Assembly: GCF_036504375.1 (NCBI RefSeq)
Contig: NZ_DASXVH010000045.1
Location: forward strand, 15,348 to 79,347
Direction of reading: 5' to 3'
Length of the DNA stretch: 64,000 nucleotides
From: Novimethylophilus sp036504375
Lineage (GTDB): Bacteria > Pseudomonadota > Gammaproteobacteria > Burkholderiales > Methylophilaceae
The notes beneath the pieces were generated by a model. That model was given only the letters and a program-made list of their open reading frames with translations. It had not been told where the DNA came from and did no database searches. The position numbers and the translations under genes are program-made. Positions 45,912 to 54,040 of the stretch are shown here, one piece after another (the stretch's first letter is position 1; each line of letters starts with the position of its first letter).

Positions 45912-46392
45912 TCCTGCTCCTCGACGACAACAACCTTGCCTTGATCTGCGCCAGCACCGTGGATGGCGCCAGCATGGCCGCAGCCAGGCGGGGCAGCTCG
46001 ATGCTGTCCAGGGTATTCTTGGCGACCAGTCCCAGCTCGGTATCGCCCTCCACGATCAATCTGCGGCTGAAAAACAAGGTGTCCGGATCTTCCTTGCGTG
46101 TCGCCAACAGATAAAAATCCCGTGCCGTAGCGCTGAAGGCGAGGTCGGGCGCGGCACCGCAACGGACCGGCGAAAAGCCCTTGGGCGTGACCGTAAAATG
46201 CAGGTGCAGGCCGATATCCAGAACCCGAATCTCGATCCGCTTGCCTTGCAGCAGTTGCAGATCCTCCCGGCGAATGATGCTGCCGAGTGCCAGATTCAGC
46301 ACCGTGGTAAATGCAAACGATGGCGGTAATGCCGGCAGCCGCGCAACCATTCGGCTTAGCGGCTTGGGAAAGGCGAAGGCAAGCTGGCTCAT
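45904..46392 (-). CDS. ubiT: SCP2-domain accessory protein UbiT
   Basis: 162-residue SCP2-type lipid-binding protein, the UbiT (YhbT) component of oxygen-independent ubiquinone synthesis, thought to bind prenylated intermediates. SCP2 strands: GKRIEIRVLDIGLHLHFTVTPKGF, and DLAFSATARDFYLLATRKEDPDTLFFSRRLIVEGDTELGL (positions 83-122). ATG overlaps the ubiV stop codon (ATGA). Order ubiU-ubiV-ubiT in one operon fits its assignment. Confidence 0.9.
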   Translation of the reverse strand: MSQLAFAFPKPLSRMVARLPALPPSFAFTTVLNLALGSIIRREDLQLLQGKRIEIRVLDIGLHLHFTVTPKGFSPVRCGAAPDLAFSATARDFYLLATRKEDPDTLFFSRRLIVEGDTELGLVAKNTLDSIELPRLAAAMLAPSTVLAQIKARLLSSRSRNE

Positions 46393-47306
46393 GCGATTCT
46401 TTTCATTGCAGTTGAGGAAAGCGATTGTTCAATGCCTGGCTTGCCATGCCAATAGCCGTCGCAATCGGCATCTGGCAGCAGCCCCTGCAGCGCTGCCGCG
46501 GCAGTTTCGGCAGACCCGCCGCCATCCAGGCACTGACGGAACAATTCGACAACTTGTCCGGTGTGCCCGGCATGCGGGCTGATACGCACCACGTCCACCC
46601 CCATATTTGTCATTTCACCCAGTTCCGCGGCAAGATTGTAAATGCTCGCAGATTGGGTCTGGATGCCGTTCAGCGCCAGAAACGGCTGACCATCGCGCGT
46701 CTTCAGTGCGAGCCCTTCCGGATGGTCCTGGCAGCGAAACTGGCAATCGTCCTTGGGCAGATTGTAGCGGCGGGCGGTGAAGCAGCGCGCGGAAAACGCC
46801 AGCGGCAGCCTGCCGTACGCGAACACTTCGGTTTGCATCTGCCCGGGCTTGTGCGCCAGGACGTCCGCCAGCATCTGGCGCGACATTTCCACCGGCATCA
46901 CCCAGCGCGTCGCTCCCGCTTCCGCCAGCACCTCCAGCGTATGCTGGTTATAGGTATTCAGATGCGGACCCGCGACAAACGGCGCGCCCGCCGCGGCATG
47001 CACCGCGCCCATATCATTGGCTTCGATCGCGAACTTGCCATTGGCCGCCAGGCGGCGCAAGGTCTTGAGATCGGATTCGGACTCGACCAGCGCCTGGGTG
47101 GAGAGCACCACTTCCTTGCCGGCCAGCGCCAGCTGTTCCGCCGCCTCCAGCCAGTCGTCGATGCGAAAGGCATGACGCCGGGAGCACACCGTTTCTCCCA
47201 GGTAGACGATATCCACCGGCCAGGTTGCAGCCTGTCGGTAGAACTCGACCAGTTCTTCACGCTGCCAGTAATAAAGTATTGGCCCCAGGGATATTTTCAT
47301 GCTCAT
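46389..47306 (-). CDS. ubiV: Oxygen-independent ubiquinone hydroxylase subunit UbiV
   Basis: U32 peptidase-like TIM-barrel Fe-S protein, 305 residues. With UbiU it hydroxylates the quinone ring without O2. Candidate [4Fe-4S] ligands: Cys in GETVCSRRH and the cluster ARCFTARRYNLPKDDCQFRC. It lacks the C-terminal peptidase U32 extensions. I choose ATG 47306 (MSMKISLGPILYYW), which overlaps the ubiU stop codon (ATGA); ATG 47300 is nearly equivalent. Confidence 0.92.
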   Translation of the reverse strand: MSMKISLGPILYYWQREELVEFYRQAATWPVDIVYLGETVCSRRHAFRIDDWLEAAEQLALAGKEVVLSTQALVESESDLKTLRRLAANGKFAIEANDMGAVHAAAGAPFVAGPHLNTYNQHTLEVLAEAGATRWVMPVEMSRQMLADVLAHKPGQMQTEVFAYGRLPLAFSARCFTARRYNLPKDDCQFRCQDHPEGLALKTRDGQPFLALNGIQTQSASIYNLAAELGEMTNMGVDVVRISPHAGHTGQVVELFRQCLDGGGSAETAAAALQGLLPDADCDGYWHGKPGIEQSLSSTAMKRIA

Positions 47307-48304
47307 TTCCATGGCCGATGATAGGCGCCCAGCGTATTCTGCTGGCCTTCGGCCACCTTGTTGAGTTGCGCCATCCACGCCGGGCTGACGCTGTAGTTTT
47401 CATGGTCGCGCTTGGCGGCATCGATCGCCGCGCGCCACACCTTGGTTACCTGCTCGACATAAACCGGGCTGCGCTGGCGGCCTTCGATCTTGATCGCGGC
47501 GATACCCATCTTCAGCATTTCCGGCAGCAGCTCCAGCGTATTGAGACTGGTGGGTTCCTCCAGCGCGTAATAGGTCTCGTCCTCCACCTCGAAACGTCCC
47601 TTGCACAACGTGGGATAACCGGCTTTCTCGTGTTCGTTGTAACGATCGAGCAATACGCCGTTCAGGCGCGATTCCAGGCCTTTCGGCGTCTGCTGCCAGC
47701 GCACCGCCTTGGCCGGCGAGCATACGCCGGCGGTGTTGGGAGACTCACCGGTGGCGTAGGAAGACAGGACACAGCGCCCTTCCACCATGACGCATAACCC
47801 GCCGAAGCCGAACAGTTCGATTTCTACCGGCGTGTTCTTGACCACCTGCGCGACCTGCGGCAAGGATAATACGCGCGGCAATACCGCGCGCTGAATGCCG
47901 AAGTGCTCATGATAAAAATTGATGGCTTCATAATTGGTGGCCGAGCCTTGCACCGAAAGATGCAGGCGTAGCTTGGGGTAAGTGCGAGAGGCATAGCGCA
48001 TCAGGCCGATATCGGCGAGGATGACCGCATCCACGCCGGTTTCGGCAGCCTGGTCTACCGCCTCTTGCCAATGCTCCCAGCCGCTGGCCTGAGGAAAGGT
48101 GTTCAACGCCAGCAATACCTTGCGACCGCGCTCGTGGGCATAGCGCACGCCTTGCTGCGCCGCGGCGAGATCGAAATTCAGGCCGGGAAACGCGCGTGCG
48201 TTGGTGTTGCCGCGCAGGCCGATATATACGCAGTCGGCGCCATAATCCACTGCCGCCTTGAGCGCGGGGAGATTGCCCGCCGGACAGACCAGTTCAAGCG
48301 ACAT
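47303..48304 (-). CDS. ubiU: Oxygen-independent ubiquinone hydroxylase subunit UbiU
   Basis: 333-residue U32-family Fe-S protein, partner of UbiV. Start MSLELVCPAGNLPALKAAVDYGADCVYIGLRG; likely [4Fe-4S] ligands in GLCVMVEGRCVLSSYATGESPNTAGVCSPAKAV (positions 169-201) and LCKGRFEVEDE. First ubi gene after the radical SAM gene, whose 3' end it overlaps by 11 bases. Confidence 0.93.
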   Translation of the reverse strand: MSLELVCPAGNLPALKAAVDYGADCVYIGLRGNTNARAFPGLNFDLAAAQQGVRYAHERGRKVLLALNTFPQASGWEHWQEAVDQAAETGVDAVILADIGLMRYASRTYPKLRLHLSVQGSATNYEAINFYHEHFGIQRAVLPRVLSLPQVAQVVKNTPVEIELFGFGGLCVMVEGRCVLSSYATGESPNTAGVCSPAKAVRWQQTPKGLESRLNGVLLDRYNEHEKAGYPTLCKGRFEVEDETYYALEEPTSLNTLELLPEMLKMGIAAIKIEGRQRSPVYVEQVTKVWRAAIDAAKRDHENYSVSPAWMAQLNKVAEGQQNTLGAYHRPWK

Positions 48305-49244
48305 TCAATTCCTCCATGATGTACGGCATATTGGCGCGGCAGCCCTGGCGGCTGTCGCGCTTGCGCAACTCCTGTTCGATGCCGTTGAGCACATTCCATT
48401 TCGACGAACACCATGCCGGCGCGAGCAATATGACTTGGGACGCAGTGGCGGTAACACGGTGATAGGGGATGTCGGCCGGCGTGCGCTCGACCAGATCGAC
48501 GGCGATGCGGATGTAGTCCTGCTGCGTCAGCGGCTGATAGCCGCCGCGTCGCCATTGGTATGCCAGCATCGTATGCTTGACCACGTGCAAAGGATGGATC
48601 TTGAGGCCATCCACGCCTATATCCAGCACGGTATCCAGGCTGGCATGGTAGTGCGATTCATCTTCGCCCGGCAGGCCGACAATCAGATGGGTACACAGGG
48701 GAATGCCGCGCTTGCGGGCGGCCTGTGCGGTGTGCCGGTATTCGGCCAGGGTATGGCCACGATTGACGCGCTCCAGCGTTTTGTCGAATGCCGACTGCAA
48801 ACCGAGTTCCAGCCAGACCTCCAGGCCGCGCTGCCGAAAGCTGTCCAGCAGATCGAGCACGCTTTCTGAAACGCAATCCGGGCGAGTGCCTATGGATATC
48901 CCCACCATGCCGGGCTGGTCCAGCGCCTCCCGATACAGGGATTTGAGCTGCTCGATATCGGCGTAGGTATTGGTATAAGCCTGAAAATAGGCAATGAAGT
49001 AATTGGCGCGGGTACGGCGGAATATAGCTTCTTTTGCCCGGCTGATCTGCTCAGCCACGCCAAGCCGCGAGCCTGCGGTCGGGCTGAACGAGACGTTGTT
49101 GCAGAAGGTGCAGCCGCCAGTCCCTTTGGTACCGTCGCGGTTCGGGCAGGTAAACCCGGCATCAAGCGCAATCTTGTGCACGCGTTCGCCATAACGTCGC
49201 ATCACGTCTTGTCCGTAAGTATTAATTCTGTCTGAAAGGACCAT
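48294..49244 (-). CDS. Radical SAM protein, YhcC family (TIGR01212)
   Basis: 316-residue radical SAM enzyme with a cluster motif of the YhcC/Elp3-like type: TCPNRDGTKGTGGCTFC (C-x11-C-x2-C). Other family features: the GISIGTRPDCVSESVLDLL and GLQSAFDKTLERVNRGH segments, and a C-terminal domain. Substrate unknown. It is the first gene of the operon with ubiU, ubiV, ubiT and the VOC gene, behind the FNR-type promoter at 49296-49338, so an anaerobic role is implied. ATG 49244 has GGAAG at a suitable distance; AGGAG immediately precedes the ATG. Confidence 0.87.
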   Translation of the reverse strand: MVLSDRINTYGQDVMRRYGERVHKIALDAGFTCPNRDGTKGTGGCTFCNNVSFSPTAGSRLGVAEQISRAKEAIFRRTRANYFIAYFQAYTNTYADIEQLKSLYREALDQPGMVGISIGTRPDCVSESVLDLLDSFRQRGLEVWLELGLQSAFDKTLERVNRGHTLAEYRHTAQAARKRGIPLCTHLIVGLPGEDESHYHASLDTVLDIGVDGLKIHPLHVVKHTMLAYQWRRGGYQPLTQQDYIRIAVDLVERTPADIPYHRVTATASQVILLAPAWCSSKWNVLNGIEQELRKRDSRQGCRANMPYIMEELNVA

Positions 49245-49295
49245 CTCCTTTCTTCCTCTCAATCTAGGGCTCACCGGGATGGTATTTGCGATGCC

Positions 49296-49301
49296 ATTGT
49301 A
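49296..49301 (-). promoter_or_regulatory. Candidate -10 element of the yhcC-ubiUVT promoter
   Basis: Read on the minus strand, TACAAT. A start site six to seven bases downstream (about 49289-49290) would put the FNR box centre 41-42 bases upstream, the classical class II activation geometry. About 45 bases then remain to the yhcC start codon. Confidence 0.6.
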
Positions 49302-49324
49302 CAACAACAGGATCTTTTAATCGT

Positions 49325-49338
49325 TTGATGTGGGTCAA
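49325..49338 (-). promoter_or_regulatory. FNR/ANR box upstream of yhcC-ubiUVT
   Basis: Minus strand TTGACCCACATCAA against the consensus TTGAT-N4-ATCAA: nine of ten defined bases match. It sits between the GGDEF/EAL gene stop and yhcC, 81-94 bases upstream of the yhcC ATG. FNR-family control of ubiUV genes is known in other proteobacteria; here it would switch on O2-independent quinone synthesis under low oxygen. Confidence 0.68.
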
Positions 49339-49384
49339 TCAATCCGCAACCATCGGGCTCTGCTCAAACATTCAACAATGTCTT

Positions 49385-51364
49385 TTATCCGACGACCCGA
49401 TCCGCCGCCTCATGAAGGCCAGGTGCAAGCGGCACGCCGTCAAGCAGGAGTTTTTCCAAGTCCTCCTTGGGCAACGGCCGGCTGAACAGATAGCCCTGTA
49501 TTTCATGGCAATCATGCGTAAGCATGAATTCCAGTTGGTCCATCGTCTCCACGCCTTCGGCAATCGCTTTCATATCGAGCCGGTGCGCCAGCGAGACGAT
49601 TGCGGCGGTAATTGCCGCATCGTCGGTATTGTTGGCGATATCCTTGACAAAGGACTGATCGATCTTGAGGGTATTGATCGGAAAATTCTTCAGCAAGGCC
49701 AATGAAGAATGCCCGGTGCCAAAATCGTCGATGGCCACCAGAACGCCCAGTGCCTGAAGTCCTTTCAGCACAGCGATGGCTTCGTCGGGATTGGACATCA
49801 CCATGCTTTCGGTGATTTCGATTTCCAGTTGGTGCGGATCGAGACCGGTTTCGTGCAATACGTTCAGGATCTTCTTGTGGATATCAGCCTGGTGAAACTG
49901 CCGTGGCGACATATTCACACCCACCCGCAGGGTATGGCCGGCATCTTTCCACTCGCGTGCCTGCTTGCAGGCGGTTCTCAACACCCAGTCGCCGATCTCG
50001 ATGATCATGCCGTTCTGTTCAGCCATGGGAATGAACATGCCGGGAGAAATCAGCCCGAATTCCGGGTGACACCAGCGAATAAGTGCTTCGACGCCTATGA
50101 TGCGCCCGGTTTTGGTTTCCACCTGCGGCTGGTAGTAAAGACGCAGCTCGTTGCGCTCGACCGCATAGCGCAAGGCATTTTCCAGGGTCAGGCGCTCCAG
50201 TGCGCTGGCATTCATTTCCGCCATGTAAAACTGATACGAGTTACCGCCGTTTTCTATCGCCCGGTAAAGCGCAGTATCGGCGTTTTTCATCAAGGTAGTG
50301 CGATCCGCGCCGTCGTCCGGGTAAATGCAAATCCCCAGACTTGCCGTGGTATGCATTTCATACCCTTGTATTTTGAATGATTGCGCGATGCCAGCCAGAA
50401 TTTTTTGTGCTATTTCAGCGATCTCCTCTATTTCCTGTATCGATTCCAGCAGGATGATGAATTCGTCGCCGCCCAACCGGCAGACAGTATCTCCGGCGTG
50501 CATGCATGCCAAAAGCCGTTCTGCGACGACTCTCAACAACTCATCGCCAATCTTATGCCCAAACGTTTCATTGACATGCTTGAAGCGGTCGAGATCGAAG
50601 AAGATCAGGCCCAGCTTGGTGTTCCCCTGTCGCGCGCGTTCAAAAGCGCTTTCGAGGCGATCGTAAAGCATTTCGCGATTAGGCAAGCCGGTCAACGCAT
50701 CAAAATTGGTCATTTGATGCAGGTTTTCCTCCATCCGCTTACGCAGCGTGATGTCGGTAAACACCGAGATAAAATGCGTCACGCGTTTATTGCCATCCCG
50801 GATGCTACTGATGGTGAGCCATTCCGGATAAATTTCGCCATTCTTGCGCCGGTTCCATATCTCGCCTTGCCATTGGCCTTCCTTGAGAATGGTTGCCCAC
50901 ATTTCCTCGTAGAATTTCTGTTCATGATGGCCAGACTGCAAAATACGCGGATTCCGGCCTATCACCTCTTCGCGGGTATAGCCGGTTACAGCGGTGAAAG
51001 CAGGATTGATACTGACGATATTGGCGAATCTATCTGTCAGCATGAAAGCTTCGGATGCGTTTTCAAAAGCTTTCTGATGAAGAAAAAGCGAAAGCTCGGC
51101 GCTCTCCTTTCCATCCAGCGCTCTCCCATGTTGACGCAAAATCCACCAGATAAATGGAGCACTTGTCACGACCAAGGTGGTGGCATCCAGCAGATTGTTC
51201 ATAATATAGCCGCTGGAGAATCTCTGACTGATTCCAAGAACATCCAGCAAGAACATGATCGCCAGTTCTGTCAGGAACAGGAACCCTGTGATCAGTGTAA
51301 AAGCCCGCAATGTGGCAAAGGTTCGCCTGGATAAGCCGGACGACGTGTCGGAGTTCTCATTCAT
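49385..51364 (-). CDS. Membrane PAS-GGDEF-EAL cyclic-di-GMP turnover protein
   Basis: 659-residue protein. Two N-terminal membrane helices (about 17-42 and 58-77), a PAS domain with PAC (about 95-215; NASEAFMLTDRFANIVSINPAFTAVTGYT), a GGDEF domain with intact GGDEF at 298-302, and an EAL domain with EAL at 426-428 and DDFGTGHSS, NTLKIDQSF, VEGVET-like residues intact. Both diguanylate cyclase and phosphodiesterase motifs are complete; the allosteric I-site position reads HAGD instead of RxxD, so product inhibition may be lost. Which activity dominates is not predictable. Single gene; a palindrome lies at its promoter (51441). Confidence 0.93.
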   Translation of the reverse strand: MNENSDTSSGLSRRTFATLRAFTLITGFLFLTELAIMFLLDVLGISQRFSSGYIMNNLLDATTLVVTSAPFIWWILRQHGRALDGKESAELSLFLHQKAFENASEAFMLTDRFANIVSINPAFTAVTGYTREEVIGRNPRILQSGHHEQKFYEEMWATILKEGQWQGEIWNRRKNGEIYPEWLTISSIRDGNKRVTHFISVFTDITLRKRMEENLHQMTNFDALTGLPNREMLYDRLESAFERARQGNTKLGLIFFDLDRFKHVNETFGHKIGDELLRVVAERLLACMHAGDTVCRLGGDEFIILLESIQEIEEIAEIAQKILAGIAQSFKIQGYEMHTTASLGICIYPDDGADRTTLMKNADTALYRAIENGGNSYQFYMAEMNASALERLTLENALRYAVERNELRLYYQPQVETKTGRIIGVEALIRWCHPEFGLISPGMFIPMAEQNGMIIEIGDWVLRTACKQAREWKDAGHTLRVGVNMSPRQFHQADIHKKILNVLHETGLDPHQLEIEITESMVMSNPDEAIAVLKGLQALGVLVAIDDFGTGHSSLALLKNFPINTLKIDQSFVKDIANNTDDAAITAAIVSLAHRLDMKAIAEGVETMDQLEFMLTHDCHEIQGYLFSRPLPKEDLEKLLLDGVPLAPGLHEAADRVVG

Positions 51365-51440
51365 AATCAGTTTTCATCAGCATATTGACAGCCGTTTTAA
51401 GCCGAACACAGCAACGTCGCTTTATAGGGGATTTTAATAT

Positions 51441-51460
51441 GGCAATATCTTTATATTGCC
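51441..51460. promoter_or_regulatory. Perfect palindrome GGCAATAT-N4-ATATTGCC upstream of GGDEF/EAL gene
   Basis: Eight-bp arms with a four-base centre, 77-96 bases before the start codon. On the minus strand a TATAAA (51421-51426) follows and can be the -10 element, so the palindrome would overlap or abut the -35. Candidate operator for an unidentified regulator. Confidence 0.4.
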
Positions 51461-51568
51461 GAACCTGCTCTGGGTTTGTTTTATTAAAACCGATTAGCAT
51501 ACCATATGAATGGTGCACCCGGTATTACCCCCAAAGCTTCAATGTTCTATCGTTATGCTCCAGCGGGC

Positions 51569-51630
51569 TAGCGGGAGCGGCTGCACAAAATACCTTGCTT
51601 GCTCACCTGCGCAGCCGCACGATCCCGCTA
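51569..51630. repeat. Bulged 16-bp inverted repeat at the end of the MFS small-subunit gene
   Basis: Left arm TAGCGGGAGCGGCTGC (51569-51584), right arm 51611-51630 carrying the complement of the same 16 bases with four extra bases in the middle; loop of 26 bases. The right arm includes the stop codon of the 43-residue gene. No T-run follows, so it may stabilise the mRNA or be an interspersed palindrome rather than a terminator. Confidence 0.55.
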
Positions 51631-51759
51631 ATGAAACAGCGCCAATGCTTTCTTTAATGTCTGGAACACCCCCCATCCCAATGGAATCAGGACATAGGCC
51701 CAGAACAGCACAAGCAGCACCGCGTGGCTTTCCGATTGAGGTTGTTCGCTTTTTATCAT
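51628..51759 (-). CDS. MFS transporter small accessory subunit (43 residues)
   Basis: 43-residue one-helix membrane peptide: hydrophilic start MIKSEQPQSESH followed by the hydrophobic VLLVLFWAYVLIPLGWGVF and a basic end TLKKALALFH. This resembles the small partner peptides encoded after OFA-type MFS transporters. It has an excellent AAAGGAGT ribosome-binding site and starts 11 bases after the MFS stop codon. The conserved-looking WA(Y/F)V-x-IP-L-W core supports a real gene. Confidence 0.8.
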   Translation of the reverse strand: MIKSEQPQSESHAVLLVLFWAYVLIPLGWGVFQTLKKALALFH

Positions 51760-51770
51760 GTTCACTCCTT

Positions 51771-53141
51771 TCATCCTTGCAACGGGTCGTCGACTTCGTC
51801 GTGTTTCATATAGTGTTTTTCATGCACTTCCTTCATCAGCAGATTGCAGACGAACCCAACGCTCAGCAGACAGGCCATGATATACAGCGTAAAAGTATAG
51901 GCGTCAGCCTTGGCGACGCCATGCTCGATTTGGTATTCGCGCAGATAGTTGACCAATACCGGTCCCAGCACTCCCGCCGTGGACCAGGCTGTCAGCAACC
52001 TGCCATGGATACCCCCAACATATTTGGTGCCGAAAATATCGGCCAGATAAGCCGGAATGGTGGAAAATCCGCCGCCATACATGCTGAGAATAACGGCGGC
52101 CGCACCGATGAACATGACGATATTGCCCTCTCCGCTAAAGGTGGGCAGCATGGAATAAAGGAAAGTACCAAGCGCGAAGAACAGGAAATAAGTATTCTTG
52201 CGGCCCAGGTAATCCGAAGCGGAAGACCAGATAAAACGCCCGCCCATATTGAACAGGCTGAGCAGGCCGACAAAACCTGCGGCGGCCTCGGGCGAAATTC
52301 CGCCCTTGAACATCTCCTGGATCATCACAGAAGCCTGGCCCAGTATGCCGATGCCGGCAGTAACGTTAAGGCACAGGATCAACCATAGCAGGTAAAACTG
52401 CGGGGTTTTCAACGCTTCGTCGATATGTACGTGGCGCCTGGTGACCATTTTTTTCGCTTCGATCGGGGGGGTCCATCCAGCCGGCTTCCAATCAGGGGGC
52501 GGGATCCGGATAGCGAGCGAGCCGATGACCATGGAAATAAAATAAACAGTCCCCATTACCAGAAATGTTTCAGCCACGCCGACAGTGGCATCGCTGTGGA
52601 AATGCTTCATCAGGGTCACCCCCAATGGCGCGCCTATCATCGCTCCGCCCCCGAAACCCATGATAGCCATGCCGGTCGCCATGCCGCGCCGGTCCGGAAA
52701 CCACTTGAGCAGCGTCGACACCGGCGAGACATACCCCAAACCAAGGCCACAGCCGCCCAGCACGCCATAGCCCAGGTAAAGCAGCCATATCTGATGGAGT
52801 TTCACTCCGATTGCAGAGAGTATGAAGCCGCCGCCGAAGCAGCAGGCAGCGGTGAACATGGTGCGGCGGGGACCGACTTGTTCCAGCCATTTGCCGCCGA
52901 ACGCCGCGGACAAACCGAGAAAGACAATGGCCAGGCTGTAAATCCAGCCCAGCGAGGTCAGTTTCCAGTCTTCCGGGAGCGATTGCGTTATGCCGAGAAT
53001 ACGCGTCAATGGCTCATTGAATACGCTGAAGGCATACGCTTGCCCGATACATAAATGCACGGCCAATGCCGCCGGTGGTATCAGCCAGCGGTTGTACCCA
53101 TTACCGGCAGTAATTCTCTCCTTAGAAAAAAATCCCGACAT
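51771..53141 (-). CDS. MFS transporter, OFA (oxalate/formate antiporter) family
   Basis: 456-residue major facilitator with about twelve transmembrane helices. Family marks: PPAALAVHLCIGQAYAFSVF in TM1, GGCGLGLGYVSPVSTLLKWFPDRRGMATG (the A-like motif, positions 141-169), and IWSSASDYLGRK in the central loop. Substrate is probably a small carboxylate (formate, oxalate, pyruvate, lactate) but is not determined. ATG 53141 has GGGAGAG upstream; longer in-frame starts are unlikely. It is co-transcribed with the 43-residue gene. Confidence 0.92.
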   Translation of the reverse strand: MSGFFSKERITAGNGYNRWLIPPAALAVHLCIGQAYAFSVFNEPLTRILGITQSLPEDWKLTSLGWIYSLAIVFLGLSAAFGGKWLEQVGPRRTMFTAACCFGGGFILSAIGVKLHQIWLLYLGYGVLGGCGLGLGYVSPVSTLLKWFPDRRGMATGMAIMGFGGGAMIGAPLGVTLMKHFHSDATVGVAETFLVMGTVYFISMVIGSLAIRIPPPDWKPAGWTPPIEAKKMVTRRHVHIDEALKTPQFYLLWLILCLNVTAGIGILGQASVMIQEMFKGGISPEAAAGFVGLLSLFNMGGRFIWSSASDYLGRKNTYFLFFALGTFLYSMLPTFSGEGNIVMFIGAAAVILSMYGGGFSTIPAYLADIFGTKYVGGIHGRLLTAWSTAGVLGPVLVNYLREYQIEHGVAKADAYTFTLYIMACLLSVGFVCNLLMKEVHEKHYMKHDEVDDPLQG

Positions 53142-53256
53142 GTTCTCTCCCGAATATTTTTTGTTGATTAAAGACTGCGATCGACCCGCCGCTCCTGCAA
53201 TGAAAAACATGATGAATAGTCTTACAAAAGTCGGCAGATAGCAATCATTCCGCCAC

Positions 53257-53289
53257 CGTCATGAATATGTCATATTAGCGTCATAAAGT
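53257..53289 (+). promoter_or_regulatory. Pho box of three 11-bp repeats upstream of phoB
   Basis: CGTCATGAATA, TGTCATATTAG and CGTCATAAAGT stand head to tail at 53257, 53268 and 53279 with exact 11-base spacing, matching the (C/T)TGTCAT + A/T-rich 11-mer arrangement of PhoB-binding sites. It ends 28 bases before the phoB start codon, so it points to autoregulation of phoBR under phosphate starvation. It could also act on the divergent MFS gene, 116 bases away. Confidence 0.75.
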
Positions 53290-53317
53290 ACGCGGAATTC
53301 TTCGTAAGGAAAACAAC

Positions 53318-54004
53318 ATGCCCGCCAATATTCTGGTAGTAGAAGACGAACCGGCGATTCAGGAATTACTGACGCTCAACCTGCAGCAGGGCGGCCATAA
53401 CCCTTTGCGCGCGATGAGCGTGGAGCAGGCGCAATTGCTGATGCGCGAAACGCTGCCCGACCTCATCATCCTCGACTGGATGCTGCCCGGCATGAGCGGC
53501 ATCGAGTTCGCCCGCCGGCTCAAGAACGACGATTACACCAAGACCATCCCCATTATCATGCTAACCGCAAAAAGCGAGGAAGCCGACAAGGTACGCGGAC
53601 TGGAAGTGGGTGCCGACGACTACGTCACCAAGCCGTTCAGCCCGCGCGAACTGCTTGCTCGCGTCAAGGCCGTACTGCGGCGGCGCGCACCGCAGATGAC
53701 GGATGACCCGATAGAAATCGGCGGCCTGCGGGTAGATCCGATCACCCATCGCGTCACTGGAAACGGCACTCTGATCGACCTTGGACCCACCGAATTCCGC
53801 CTGCTGCACTTCCTGATGTCCAACCCCGAGCGCGTGCATTCGCGCGCGCACGTATTGGACAAGGTCTGGGGGGATCGTGTGTATGTGGAGGATCGTACTG
53901 TGGATGTGCATATCCGGCGCTTGCGCAAGGCGCTTGAAGCAAGCAAGCATGAAGAAATGATCCAGACCGTGCGCGGCGTAGGCTACCGATTTTCCGCCCA
54001 CTAG
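53318..54004 (+). CDS. phoB: Phosphate response regulator PhoB
   Basis: 228-residue OmpR-class response regulator. Receiver domain with acidic D10/E11, phosphorylation D53 (LIILDWMLPG), T and K switch residues (MLTAKS, YVTKPFSPREL), then the winged-helix domain (TEFRLLHFLMSNPERVHSRAHVLDKVWG, positions 157-184, ending in TVRGVGYRFS). GTAAGGAAAACAAC precedes the ATG. Three-repeat Pho box upstream. Confidence 0.95.
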   Translation: MPANILVVEDEPAIQELLTLNLQQGGHNPLRAMSVEQAQLLMRETLPDLIILDWMLPGMSGIEFARRLKNDDYTKTIPIIMLTAKSEEADKVRGLEVGADDYVTKPFSPRELLARVKAVLRRRAPQMTDDPIEIGGLRVDPITHRVTGNGTLIDLGPTEFRLLHFLMSNPERVHSRAHVLDKVWGDRVYVEDRTVDVHIRRLRKALEASKHEEMIQTVRGVGYRFSAH

Positions 54005-54040
54005 CCGATAATACCGATCCCTACATCAACGGTTTTCCAC

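Noticed and set aside
51385..51657. 90-codon plus-strand frame in the gap upstream of the GGDEF/EAL gene
   Set aside because: No ribosome-binding site and no family; it overlaps palindromes and the opposite-strand 43-residue gene that has good signals.
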